From NCBI RefSeq assembly GCF_014651675.1, contig NZ_BMXI01000017.1, forward strand, positions 83,143 to 147,142: 64,000 nucleotides of DNA, written 5' to 3'. This DNA comes from Roseibacillus persicicus (GTDB lineage Bacteria; Verrucomicrobiota; Verrucomicrobiia; Verrucomicrobiales; Akkermansiaceae). Of the stretch, positions 55,353 to 64,000 are shown piece after piece (the stretch's first letter is position 1; every line of letters begins with the position of its first letter). The notes under the pieces are model-generated. The model did no database searches, had not been told where the DNA came from, and saw only the letters and a program-made list of their open reading frames with translations. The position numbers were made by a program, and so were the translations under genes.

Positions 55353-58300
55353 ATGATTCGTTCCAAATTCCGAAAACTTGTTCCGCTCTTCCTAATCCTC
55401 TCCTCCTTCGTTCGGGCTGATGAGGCGTCGGTGAAAATTGATGTGAAAGAGAAGGTCGAAGTTCCTCTCTATTACTCGGCCATCGTTGAGCAACAAACTA
55501 CGGTCAACGGCGAGTTCCTCACTCACAATTCCGAGATCTCCATCAAGGTTATTCAAGGCGAGCCCAAGACCTTTTCTTTCGCGCTCTTGGGAGGAGGCGA
55601 GGTCTCGCAGGTGGAGTATGCCCTCGAAGGCGAAAGCCCACTGCAAAGTTGGGCCACGCGCCAGGGGCCGGACGGTGCCTTCCTCGATATCACGGTGAAA
55701 GCTCCGCAGGACAACTACCGCTTTCGCATCGCTGCCGAACAGGAATTCGAAGAACTCCCTAACAGCTGCTGGATGTGGAACCTCGGCCCGGGCAATAGCG
55801 TGGGCTTTAAATCGGAACTCACTGTCTCCGTCGAGGCTGGTTCGGTCGCGGAGTTCGATAAGCTCATTGGCCTCACTCCCGAGCGCAAACAAGAGGAGAA
55901 AACGGGTTGGCAGAATTTGCTGGGAGCGGGACCGGTCAGCCGCAAGTTGGTCACCACCACCGGCGGGGAAATTCACCTCATCGTTCGCCGGGACGGGATT
56001 CCGGTCGACAGGTTTGAGCTCTTGGGGGCGTCTCTAACAGGTGAAGTCAATGAAGAATCCGAGTCCGCGACTTTCTTCCTGAAAGGTTCGCTCGTGGCCC
56101 ATGCCGACGAGGTGAGTCTCCCTCTTTTGCGGGGAGGGGCGGCGGTTTCTGAACTGCCCTCGGTCGCGGGGCTGCGCTTTTTTGTCAAGGATGGGCAATA
56201 CTTCGTCGAGGCCGAAAAGGCTGGAAGCTATGAGTTGAGCCTGCCCTTCGTGGCCAAGCTTGTTCGTGAATCCGACCAAAGCCATCTTTCGTTCACCATC
56301 CCATCCACCACCGTGTTGCCTGTGGAATTGACCGGACTCGATCAGGTCAAGTTCTCCGAAGAGCTGTCGGTCAAACCCGTTCTAACAGAGGGCCGCTGGC
56401 AGGGCTATGTTCCTTCCTCCGGTCAGGTCTCTCTCGGTTGGTCCGAGGCGGGCGAAGAGGAGGATGGCGCGCTCTTTTTCTCCAGTGAAGGTCTCGTCGA
56501 TGTGCAGGTGGGAGCTGGTCTCCTCCGTCAGGATAGTTATCTGGGGCTCCGGATTCTACAGGGCGAGTTGGAGGAGGTCCTTCTGCTCATCGATGGACCC
56601 GGAGAGGTCTTGGCCGTGGAGGGCGAGGACGTTCTTTCCTGGGAGCGCAACGACGCTGGCCTGCGGGTGCGGTTCCGTGAGGCCATCGAGAAGCAGGTGC
56701 GGTTGAAGGTGCGTAGTCAGGTCGCTTTGGCCGCCTTTCCGGTCGAATCACAAACTCTCCGCCTCAATCCCGAGGGTACGGTCCGTCATGCGGGTTACCT
56801 GCGGGTGCGCAACGAGGGTGCGGTTCGCCTGGAGGTCGCCGAGGCCGAGGGCTTGATGCAGTTGGCTCCGGACGAATTTCCCGGTCAGGCTATCGAGGCT
56901 CGCCAGCAATTCGTCTATCGCTTCCCAACCAACGAGTATGCGCTTTCGCTGCAAGCTTCCCAGATTTCGCCGGAGGTGAGCATCGCCGAAACCCTCGTCT
57001 ACGAGCTGGGTGATAGCGACCGCGCGATTGCGGCAGACGTCGAACTCGATATCCGCGAGGCCGCTCTGCGCGAGTGGGAAATCGAGGTTCCGGGCGACTA
57101 TTCGGTGGTCTCGGTGAGCGGGGCAAAGGTGGGGGACTATGTGGTGGGCAGTGATGTTCAGGAGGGACGCCGGGTGCTAAGGGTGATTTTCTCCGAGGAG
57201 GTCACTGGCCGTCAGTTGGTCACTCTACAATTGGAAAAGAACGAGCCGGTGAGCGAAGGCGAGTGGGTTCTGCCGCAACTGGTTCACCCCAATGCCAAGG
57301 CGGTGCGCGGCGATGTGGGAGTGGTCGGTGCCCCCGGGTTTCGCGTGACCATTGGCAGCGTCGACAAGTTGGCCGAAAAGCCGCTGTCCTTTTTTCCCAA
57401 ACGCCCCGAGGGATTGCAGTTGGCCTTCCGCGAACGGGAGCGCGACTGGTCGGCGACCCTCAATGTTGAGCGCTTGCCCCGCAGTGTGGAGGCGGATGTC
57501 TTCCACCTCTATTCGCTCAAGGATGGTACCGCTTTTGGCAGCGTGGTGGTCAACTACTTCATCACCGGAAGCCCGGTGGATGAGTGGAAACTGAAGGTGC
57601 CTGAGAACGCAGGAAACGTGGCTGTCGATGGTCAGAATGTCCGCACTTGGCGCCGCGAAGGCAATGAAGTGATCGTGACTTTGCAACAGCCGGTCATCGG
57701 CCTTTATACCCTGCTCTTGACCTGCGAAGAAGTGGTCGGAGCGCAGGGGGGAGAAGTCCGTCCGGGGCGGGTCGAGCCTTTGGGCGTCCGGGGTGAAAGA
57801 GGATTTGTGCAAGTGGTGAGTCCGGTGCAGGTCAAGTCCGAGGTCGCGCAAGCGAGCGATGGCTTGTTGAAGTTGGATGCTCTTGAGCTGCCCGCCGAGT
57901 TCCGGCTCTCCAGCTCCGCACCTTCGTTGGCGGTCTATCAGTATACCGAGCGCCCTTTCGAGTTGGCGATGAACATCGAGTGGTACGAGCCCGGAGAAAC
58001 GGTGGAGCAAGTGGTGGAATTCGCGGAAGCGAAAAGCCGAATCTCGCGCGACGGCGAAGTGGTGACCGATGCGGTCTACAGTGTCAAGACGCGGGGCGGC
58101 CGAGTTCTGCGGTTGGGCTTGCCGGAGGCGGTTCGCCTCTGGGAAGTGCGAGTCAATGGCGAGGCAGTCAATGCACGTAAAGATGGGGATGCCACCCTCG
58201 TTCCTCTTCCTGCGGGAGCCGATGCAAACGAGACCGTGGAGGTGAAAGTGCGCTATGGTCGGGCGGCGGTCAGCCCGACGCATCCCAAGTTGGTTCTGCC

Positions 58301-61300
58301 TTCCGTCGCGGCTCCGGTCCTGAAGACGGAGTGGAATATCCAAGGTGATGAGCGCCGGCAACTGGTCTTGCGTGGAGAAGAAGCGACGGCTTTGGAGGCT
58401 GGAGTGAGTGGATTTGATTGGGTGGGGGGCGAAGGGCTCTTGCCTACGATTGCGGTGATGGCCCTGGTGGCGGGAGCGGTGGCTCTCGGACGGGTGACGA
58501 AAATTGCGGGTGGAATTATCCTCGGTCTTTCGCTGGCGCTGCTCGTTCTTTTGCTCATTGCCTCTTGGTATACGCCAGTGGAAGCGAGTTCGCACCTGGA
58601 CATCGGGGTTCCGGTGCTGGCACCCGGCGAGGTGGTGGAGGCCAAGGTCAGCAACTTTGATAAGGCCCGTTCCCAATGGGATTGGACCAGCATCAGCATT
58701 ATTTTCGCGGGCTTGATTTGGCTGGGCTATGGCGTCATCGGCCGAAAGGAACGCTGGCACGCCTTTGGCGGAATCCTGCTCGCGGGCGCTGGCTGCCTGT
58801 GGATGGAGGGAGGTGCCTTTTGGTTCTTCCTGTTGTTCGCTCTGGTCGTGCTGGGTGTGGGGTGGAAGGTTCTCGCGCAGAAGCCTCGGGCCAAGCGGAC
58901 CAAGACTGACCCTGACGAGGGTGGTGATTCCAACAACGGTCCCTCAGTCGCGGCGACCACTTTGCTTTTGCTGGCGGGTGGCTTGTTTTTGGGGCAACCG
59001 GTGAAGGCGGAGGAGATTCCGGCGGCGGAGACTCTCGTGCAGAAGTGGACGGTGGACGAACATCGCATTTCCGCTGAAGCGGAGCTGACTCTCGTGGGGG
59101 AGGAAGGCGACACCTTCCGCTTCCTGCGCAGTGGGGTGACCTTGAAAGAATTTTCGGGAGAGGGTCTTCGCCTGAGTTCGGATGAGGACGGATACTTGCT
59201 AACCGTGATCGCGCTCTTCGAAGAAGGGCCGCCGGCTGATGTTATCGAGGGCGAGACTGAGCGCCAACCCGAACTGGTGAAGTCCGACAGCAAGGTCCGC
59301 CGGGCTCAGTTTTCCTACGAGATGGTGCAGGATCCTGCGGCCGTGCGGGTGCCGACTGCGGTTTCTGCGGTTGGATCTCTGGAAGTGACCTTGAACAAGT
59401 CGGGCTGGGGAATCTCCTGTGAGAGCGCTGCGCAAGTGGTCGAAGGTGAAGATGAGGGCACGAGTTCAGCCCGGCTGATCCTGTTGCCACGTAGCGAAGC
59501 GGTTGTCGTGATGAAGCTGCGTGAGCGGGATCCATTGAAGGAGAAGACGGCCTTTTTCGTCGAAGTCGCCAATGCCTATATCCCCGGACCAGGATTGTTA
59601 GAAGGACGTCACCAGGTTTCCATTCAGCCTGCGCAAGGGGTGGTTCGGCAGCTCAAGATGATGGTGCCAGAGGGCCTGGCGGTGAGCAACGTGGGCGAAG
59701 GGCCGGTTGCTGATTGGCGTTTTAGCGCCGAAAGCCGGGAGCTGGTGGTGGACCTGCGGGAGCCGCAATCTGCGGCCTTCTCGCTCGTCGTCATTACCCA
59801 ACGCAGTCTCGGTTCTTTGCCTCTTGATCTGGCGGTCAAGCCGCTGCGGGTCCTCGGCGGAGAGCGGGAATTGGGAACCCTCGGAATCGCCTTCCGGGGA
59901 GAAGCCCAAGCCGAGCGCATCGAGGTCGACGGTCTGTTAGAAGTCAATTTGGCGGATTTTCCTTCCCAACTTTTGCGCGAAGGAGTTGAGATTCTCCATC
60001 GTGCCTACCGCTATGGAAGCGAAGCGGCCGAAGCACGACTGCAAATGGTGCCGGTTGCGCCCGAGGTTCGAGTCGAGACCGATGAACTGCTTTCGCTCGG
60101 GGCGGAGCGCCTGTTGCTGAAGGTGAATGTGAAGGTGGAGATTACGCGGGCAGGGATTTTCCGGTTCAGTTTCCCTGTGCCCGATGGTTTCGAGGTCGAG
60201 TCCCTGAGCGGAGAGGCCCTCAGTCATTGGAACGAGAGCGGGGAAGGCGAAGAGCGCACCGTGACCGTCCACCTGAAGGGACAGACTCTGGGGAGCCATG
60301 CCTTTGCCCTCGTGTTGGCCAAGGCGGGCCTCCTGAGTGACGATGAAGAACAAGAAGAAGTAGCTAAAGAAGAGGATGCCGGTTGGAGTGTGCCTCGCTT
60401 TACCATTCTCGAGGCGGCCCGCCAGACCGGTCAGCTGGTGGTGCGGGCCGAGCAGGGGATTCGTCTCCGCACCCTCTCCCGAAAGAATGTTTCCGAGATC
60501 GATCCCCGCTCAGCAGGAGCGTCGGACAAGAATGGGGCGGCTCTCGCCTTCCGCCTTTTGCAAAAGGAGTGGGAACTGTCGTTGGGCATTGAGAAGCTGG
60601 ACCCGTGGGTCACGGGGCAGGTCTTGCAAGAGGTGACCCTGCGCGAAGGGCAGACCCGAAACCTCGTGATCGCTTCCTTGAAAGTCGAGAACGCGGCGGT
60701 GCGTCGGGTGCTGGTTCGCTTCCCCAATCTTACGGAAGAAATGACCAAGACCCTGCGAGCCAGCGGTTCGGCAGTGAGTGGAATTTCTCCAGTGGAAGGT
60801 GAGGAAGGGGTGTGGGAGATTGGCTTCAAGCGCCGCGTCATTGGTAGCCAGCAAGTGCGCATCGAATGGGAGCGCACCGGCGAGCGAGCCGAGGGGGCCG
60901 AGATGGTGCAAACGCTCGTCTTTCCCGAACTGCGCCAAGTATCATCCTATGTCGCGCTGCGGGCGGGAGCGCAGCTAGAGGTCACCCTGGGGGATCTGCC
61001 CGAGGGGTGGTATCGTCTCGACTGGACTGCCGTTCCCAGCGAATTGCGGGACGCGGGAGCAGGGGGAATCCCCGCACTGGCACTGCGTTCTGGTGGAGCT
61101 CCCTTGCAGGTTTCGGTGGCCCGCCATGCCGTTGCGGAGGCGCTTAAGCTACGGGTCTCGAAGGGTGAACTGACGACCGTGGTTTCGCCTATGGGGGACC
61201 TTCTCACTGCGGTGAAGTTGCAACTGGATGTCATTCAGCGGAGCACTCTGCGCATCGCCTTCGAGACTGAGGGAGAGCTCTTCAATGTCTTCGTGAATGG

Positions 61301-62219
61301 CGAAAGCGTGAGCGTGGTGCGGGATGGCGCGGGCTATCTGTTCTATGTCGTTCCGGGTTCGGGAGGTGGCTCTGCTGAGGTGGAATTTGCCTACACCGTC
61401 AACGGAACGGCTGGGAAGGCGCTCGCTTTGCGCAGCCCCGAAATCTCGGTTCCGCTCGAAAATATCGAGTGGCGCGTGATTGTGCCGGAGGGCTATCAGC
61501 TCGACGACATTGCAGGCGACCTGGAATTGAAAGAAGAGGAGGGACAGAAGTTTTTCCGCAAGGATTCCTACCTCTCGTCGATTCAAACTCGGACCCTGAT
61601 GGAAAAGAAAAAGGCTCAACAAGCCTTCGACAAGGCCGACAGTCTCTTGCAGGCCGGTCAGCAGGCCGAGGCCTTGCAGCTCTATCAGAACGTCGCGAAC
61701 AACTACAATCTCGACGATGCCACCAATGAAGATGCGCGGGTGAAGTTGAACCGAGTGCAGACCGATCAGGTGATGGCCGGGCTCAACTCGCGTCGTCAGC
61801 GGCTCTACCTCGACAACGCGTTCGAAGGGACCTTCTTGCGGAATAGCCAACTGGAAATCGCGGCGGCATCCAACGGGATTTTGCAAGGGGAGGTCAACTT
61901 CCGACCCGAAGAGCTGGGGCAGCTTCTGTTAGGAAACTCTCGGGAGGAAAACGACTTTCTCCGCCGCATTGCCGACCGGCTGGTCAAGCACCAGAAGGCG
62001 ACCGAGCCCGCGCCGCAAGCGATCTCGGTCCCCGTGCCGGAGGAGGGTCGGGTCTTTGTCTTCCGTCGTTCGGTGCGGGTGGATGAAGGCAAGCCTTTGG
62101 AGTTGGGGATGAAGCTCGGCAAGTCGGGGTCCGCTGACACCTTCAGGGTCGTGGTCGTTTTGCTTCTGCTGGCGGTGGGCGCGGCGAGCTTCGCTTTCGG
62201 TCCCCGCCGGGCCAAGTAG
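55353..62219 (+). CDS. Giant multi-domain membrane protein of unknown function
   Basis: 2288 residues with signal peptide (about 1-22, ending VRA). Two long halves of beta-rich, probably extracytoplasmic sequence are joined by a membrane region: hydrophobic helices at about 1029-1075 and 1113-1170. An internal signal-like helix (about 1200-1222, ending in a VKAEE cut-like site) then starts the second half. Near 2090-2130 there is a short helical TPR-like piece (ADSLLQAGQQAEALQLYQNV), and the C-terminus ends with a TM helix (about 2260-2282) and basic residues. Both halves repeat similar strand patterns, suggesting an ancient fusion of two related proteins. No family recognised. It follows the ECF/vWA pair on the same strand, so a shared role in the envelope is likely. 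Confidence 0.65.
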   Translation: MIRSKFRKLVPLFLILSSFVRADEASVKIDVKEKVEVPLYYSAIVEQQTTVNGEFLTHNSEISIKVIQGEPKTFSFALLGGGEVSQVEYALEGESPLQSWATRQGPDGAFLDITVKAPQDNYRFRIAAEQEFEELPNSCWMWNLGPGNSVGFKSELTVSVEAGSVAEFDKLIGLTPERKQEEKTGWQNLLGAGPVSRKLVTTTGGEIHLIVRRDGIPVDRFELLGASLTGEVNEESESATFFLKGSLVAHADEVSLPLLRGGAAVSELPSVAGLRFFVKDGQYFVEAEKAGSYELSLPFVAKLVRESDQSHLSFTIPSTTVLPVELTGLDQVKFSEELSVKPVLTEGRWQGYVPSSGQVSLGWSEAGEEEDGALFFSSEGLVDVQVGAGLLRQDSYLGLRILQGELEEVLLLIDGPGEVLAVEGEDVLSWERNDAGLRVRFREAIEKQVRLKVRSQVALAAFPVESQTLRLNPEGTVRHAGYLRVRNEGAVRLEVAEAEGLMQLAPDEFPGQAIEARQQFVYRFPTNEYALSLQASQISPEVSIAETLVYELGDSDRAIAADVELDIREAALREWEIEVPGDYSVVSVSGAKVGDYVVGSDVQEGRRVLRVIFSEEVTGRQLVTLQLEKNEPVSEGEWVLPQLVHPNAKAVRGDVGVVGAPGFRVTIGSVDKLAEKPLSFFPKRPEGLQLAFRERERDWSATLNVERLPRSVEADVFHLYSLKDGTAFGSVVVNYFITGSPVDEWKLKVPENAGNVAVDGQNVRTWRREGNEVIVTLQQPVIGLYTLLLTCEEVVGAQGGEVRPGRVEPLGVRGERGFVQVVSPVQVKSEVAQASDGLLKLDALELPAEFRLSSSAPSLAVYQYTERPFELAMNIEWYEPGETVEQVVEFAEAKSRISRDGEVVTDAVYSVKTRGGRVLRLGLPEAVRLWEVRVNGEAVNARKDGDATLVPLPAGADANETVEVKVRYGRAAVSPTHPKLVLPSVAAPVLKTEWNIQGDERRQLVLRGEEATALEAGVSGFDWVGGEGLLPTIAVMALVAGAVALGRVTKIAGGIILGLSLALLVLLLIASWYTPVEASSHLDIGVPVLAPGEVVEAKVSNFDKARSQWDWTSISIIFAGLIWLGYGVIGRKERWHAFGGILLAGAGCLWMEGGAFWFFLLFALVVLGVGWKVLAQKPRAKRTKTDPDEGGDSNNGPSVAATTLLLLAGGLFLGQPVKAEEIPAAETLVQKWTVDEHRISAEAELTLVGEEGDTFRFLRSGVTLKEFSGEGLRLSSDEDGYLLTVIALFEEGPPADVIEGETERQPELVKSDSKVRRAQFSYEMVQDPAAVRVPTAVSAVGSLEVTLNKSGWGISCESAAQVVEGEDEGTSSARLILLPRSEAVVVMKLRERDPLKEKTAFFVEVANAYIPGPGLLEGRHQVSIQPAQGVVRQLKMMVPEGLAVSNVGEGPVADWRFSAESRELVVDLREPQSAAFSLVVITQRSLGSLPLDLAVKPLRVLGGERELGTLGIAFRGEAQAERIEVDGLLEVNLADFPSQLLREGVEILHRAYRYGSEAAEARLQMVPVAPEVRVETDELLSLGAERLLLKVNVKVEITRAGIFRFSFPVPDGFEVESLSGEALSHWNESGEGEERTVTVHLKGQTLGSHAFALVLAKAGLLSDDEEQEEVAKEEDAGWSVPRFTILEAARQTGQLVVRAEQGIRLRTLSRKNVSEIDPRSAGASDKNGAALAFRLLQKEWELSLGIEKLDPWVTGQVLQEVTLREGQTRNLVIASLKVENAAVRRVLVRFPNLTEEMTKTLRASGSAVSGISPVEGEEGVWEIGFKRRVIGSQQVRIEWERTGERAEGAEMVQTLVFPELRQVSSYVALRAGAQLEVTLGDLPEGWYRLDWTAVPSELRDAGAGGIPALALRSGGAPLQVSVARHAVAEALKLRVSKGELTTVVSPMGDLLTAVKLQLDVIQRSTLRIAFETEGELFNVFVNGESVSVVRDGAGYLFYVVPGSGGGSAEVEFAYTVNGTAGKALALRSPEISVPLENIEWRVIVPEGYQLDDIAGDLELKEEEGQKFFRKDSYLSSIQTRTLMEKKKAQQAFDKADSLLQAGQQAEALQLYQNVANNYNLDDATNEDARVKLNRVQTDQVMAGLNSRRQRLYLDNAFEGTFLRNSQLEIAAASNGILQGEVNFRPEELGQLLLGNSREENDFLRRIADRLVKHQKATEPAPQAISVPVPEEGRVFVFRRSVRVDEGKPLELGMKLGKSGSADTFRVVVVLLLLAVGAASFAFGPRRAK

Positions 62220-62285
62220 TAGGCCCGATGACCGCAGGCCATTTTAATGGTAGGAGCAGGGGGAGTTTCGCGTAGGAGTCTACCT

Positions 62286-63803
62286 ATGAGATTCATGCGC
62301 GGTTCCCTGCTCATCGCCTTTGTCGGAAGTCTGTTCGGTTCTTTGGGGGCTCAGGAGCGCCCCAATATCCTCTGGATTTTTTCAGAAGACCTCTCGCCCT
62401 ACATGGGGTGCTACGACGATCCGATCAACAAGGGGCAGACCCCCGCGATTGACCAGTTTGCCAAAGACGGGGTGCTTTTCAAGCGAGCCTATATGCCTGC
62501 GCCGGTTTGTTCGGCCTGTCGTTCGGCCATGATTACCGGCGTCTATCAGACCACCACGGGGACTCATCAGCATCGTTCCTCGCGCGGACCGGATGGCAAG
62601 GTCGTCCCGGAGGAGGACCGCATTCATCTGCCGGAGGGAATGAAGACGGTGCCCGAGCTTTTTCGCGAGGCGGGTTACTTCACTTTCAATGCGGGGAAAG
62701 ATGACTACAACTTTCACTACGATCGGCGCGCGCTCTATTCGGTCGGAACGAGTGCCAAGTATGAGTTGGGGATGAACGGCTGGCAGGGGAACAAGGCCGA
62801 CCCCATCAACACCTTCACCGAGCACACTTGGACCGAGTGCCCCGAGGGCGAACCCTGGTTTGGACAGATCATGATTTGGGGAGGAAAGGCGAACGCCAGG
62901 CATGTGCGCAAAGGGGAGAAGCTCGCCAAGGATGAGGTGCCTTTGCCTCCCTATTTTCCCAAGGCTCCTGAACTGCAGGCTGCATGGACCGCTCACTACA
63001 ATGCCGCGCGGGGAGCCGACAAGCAGGTCGAGGATATCTTGGCTCAGCTAGAAAAGGACGGAGAGCTGGAGAATACCATCGTCTTTTTCTTTTCCGATCA
63101 CGGCAACAATCAGTCTTTCCGTCACAAGCAATTTTGCTATGAAGGGGGAGTGCATGTTCCGCTGATGGTGCAGGGCGAGCACCCCGCGTTGAAGGCTGGC
63201 ACGGTTCGGGATGAGCTGGTTCTCGGGCTCGATATTTCTGCCACCACGCTGGCGTTGGCCGGGATTGCGGTCCCTGACTATTTCCACGGGCGCGACCTTT
63301 TTGCGACAGACCACGAGCCTCGTGATTACGTGGTCTCGGCCCGCGACCGATGCGACTACACCATCGACCGAATCCGCACCGTGCGCACTGAGAAGTATCG
63401 CTACCTCCGCAACTACTACCCCGAGCGAACCCTGCTGCAGCCCCAGTATCGTGACAACAGTCCTGCGGTGAAAGACCTCAAGCGGCTGCATCAGGAGGGC
63501 AAACTAACGGCCTATCAGGAAAAGCACTGGTTCGGAGTGCGTCCTGAGGAAGAGCTCTACGACCTGAGTGCTGACCCTCATCAAATCAACAATCTCGCCG
63601 ACGACCCTGAGTTCGCGGCCGAGCTGAAAAGGCATCGTGAGATTCTCGACGATTGGATCAAAGAATCCGGTGACAAAGGCGAACAACCCGAATCAGCCAA
63701 GTCACTGCGGCCGACTTACGAGCTCTGGAAAGACAATCCCATCTTCAAAAACGCGGTGGTGAATCCGGAGTATCTTCAGTTCTTGAAAGAGCCTGAGCAG
63801 TAA
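62286..63803 (+). CDS. Sulfatase (type I, formylglycine-dependent)
   Basis: 505 residues from the ATG at 62286, giving a signal peptide (about 1-21, ending LGAQ). The metal-binding start is RPNILWIFSEDLSPYMGCY, and the active-site motif is CSACR in PAPVCSACRSAMITGVYQTTTG (Cys is oxidised to formylglycine; Ala replaces the usual Pro). Later features are the metal-binding FFSDHGNN and YEGGVHVPLMV. It would remove sulfate from sulfated polysaccharides or similar compounds in the periplasm or outside. It lies 66 bp after the giant gene. Confidence 0.9.
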   Translation: MRFMRGSLLIAFVGSLFGSLGAQERPNILWIFSEDLSPYMGCYDDPINKGQTPAIDQFAKDGVLFKRAYMPAPVCSACRSAMITGVYQTTTGTHQHRSSRGPDGKVVPEEDRIHLPEGMKTVPELFREAGYFTFNAGKDDYNFHYDRRALYSVGTSAKYELGMNGWQGNKADPINTFTEHTWTECPEGEPWFGQIMIWGGKANARHVRKGEKLAKDEVPLPPYFPKAPELQAAWTAHYNAARGADKQVEDILAQLEKDGELENTIVFFFSDHGNNQSFRHKQFCYEGGVHVPLMVQGEHPALKAGTVRDELVLGLDISATTLALAGIAVPDYFHGRDLFATDHEPRDYVVSARDRCDYTIDRIRTVRTEKYRYLRNYYPERTLLQPQYRDNSPAVKDLKRLHQEGKLTAYQEKHWFGVRPEEELYDLSADPHQINNLADDPEFAAELKRHREILDDWIKESGDKGEQPESAKSLRPTYELWKDNPIFKNAVVNPEYLQFLKEPEQ

Positions 63804-63823
63804 AGAAATCGATTTCAAAAACA

Positions 63824-63884
63824 GCGAAACAAGCGAAACAAGCGAAACAAGCGAAACAAGCGAAACAAGCGAAACAAGCGAAAC
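63824..63884. repeat. Microsatellite-like 9-bp tandem repeat
   Basis: GCGAAACAA occurs in seven head-to-tail units (the last partial), starting 20 bp after the sulfatase stop. On the minus strand it would read SLV repeated, but no convincing gene surrounds it. Confidence 0.85.
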
Positions 63885-63912
63885 CGTGATTTCGGGCTCT
63901 TCATCAAAGATT

Positions 63913-63945
63913 GGGGACATGAGGCGATAAAGCCATCATGTCCCC
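63913..63945. repeat. Inverted repeat after the sulfatase
   Basis: GGGGACATGA pairs with TCATGTCCCC, a 10-bp perfect stem with a 13-base loop. There is no T tract, so a terminator role is uncertain. Confidence 0.6.
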
Positions 63946-63969
63946 GATGTTTAATCACCTAAAGATAGG

Positions 63970-63995
63970 CCTGAAGGGTTACGACCCCCTTCAGG
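63970..63995. repeat. Second inverted repeat at the window's right edge
   Basis: CCTGAAGGG pairs with CCCTTCAGG (9 bp) around an 8-base loop. It may be the edge of a further intergenic repeat that continues outside the window. Confidence 0.5.
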
Positions 63996-64000
63996 ATTCC

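Noticed and set aside
57225..58760. 511-residue antisense frame inside the giant gene
   Set aside because: Histidine/arginine-rich composition typical of a shadow frame in GC-rich DNA, and no start context.
63702..63920. 72-residue minus-strand frame with SLV repeats
   Set aside because: It is antisense to the end of the sulfatase gene and its repeat is the translated 9-bp microsatellite.

Overview
The window looks like a chromosomal segment of a Gram-negative bacterium of the Verrucomicrobiota (inference). Supporting signs are a PEP-CTERM sorting tag on a GDSL lipase, a secreted metallopeptidase with an SHD1-like N-terminal domain, a long ExbB with a coiled-coil N-terminus beside a DUF3450 protein, several phosphate-selective-type porins, a formylglycine sulfatase, very large secreted or membrane proteins, and GC-rich intergenic repeats. 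No rRNA, tRNA, CRISPR array, integrase or transposase was seen.

Region 1 (1-23.6 kb) reads as one phosphorus-acquisition locus. It holds the C-terminal part of a TonB-dependent receptor and a secreted 1576-residue protein built from three almost identical 495-residue repeats. An operon follows: DUF3450 protein, two ExbB-type proteins, two ExbD proteins, TonB, a TPR protein, a porin and a small secreted protein. Then come two more porins on the minus strand and pstS-pstC-pstA-pstB-phoU. PHO-box-like sites (TGTnA-N6-TGTCA, 11-bp period) lie before the repeat protein, the DUF3450 operon and in the divergent porin/pstS promoter region. PstS would bind phosphate, PstCAB import it, PhoU report on it, and the porins and energised receptor carry phosphorus compounds across the outer membrane.

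Region 2 (23.6-32 kb) carries a PEP-CTERM GDSL hydrolase, leuC, a probable selenoprotein, a HtrA-like protease overlapped by a catalytically degenerate paralogue, a pyroglutamyl-peptidase-like protein, bioA and pdxH. The selenoprotein is a peroxiredoxin-like oxidoreductase whose catalytic cysteine codon is an in-frame TGA, followed by a SECIS-like hairpin. It is only visible if the TGA is read through.

Region 3 (32-35 kb) is an AT-rich gap followed by three adjacent secreted proteins of unknown function.

Region 4 (35-48 kb) is mostly housekeeping: an rfbB-type dehydratase, a CAP-domain lipoprotein, aminotransferase-cysQ-glycerate kinase, an EF-hand protein, cdsA-dxr, a membrane protein, a secreted alpha/beta hydrolase, rarA, an ACT-domain protein, a membrane protein and a metallopeptidase.

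Region 5 (48-64 kb) is the second accessory highlight: an ECF sigma factor, a 1732-residue single-pass protein that may act as its anti-sigma or sensor (Wzz-like coiled coil, STN-like module and vWA domain), a composite 525-bp repeat array, a 2288-residue multi-domain membrane protein, and a sulfatase. I do not recognise the sigma/vWA/giant-protein set as a described system.
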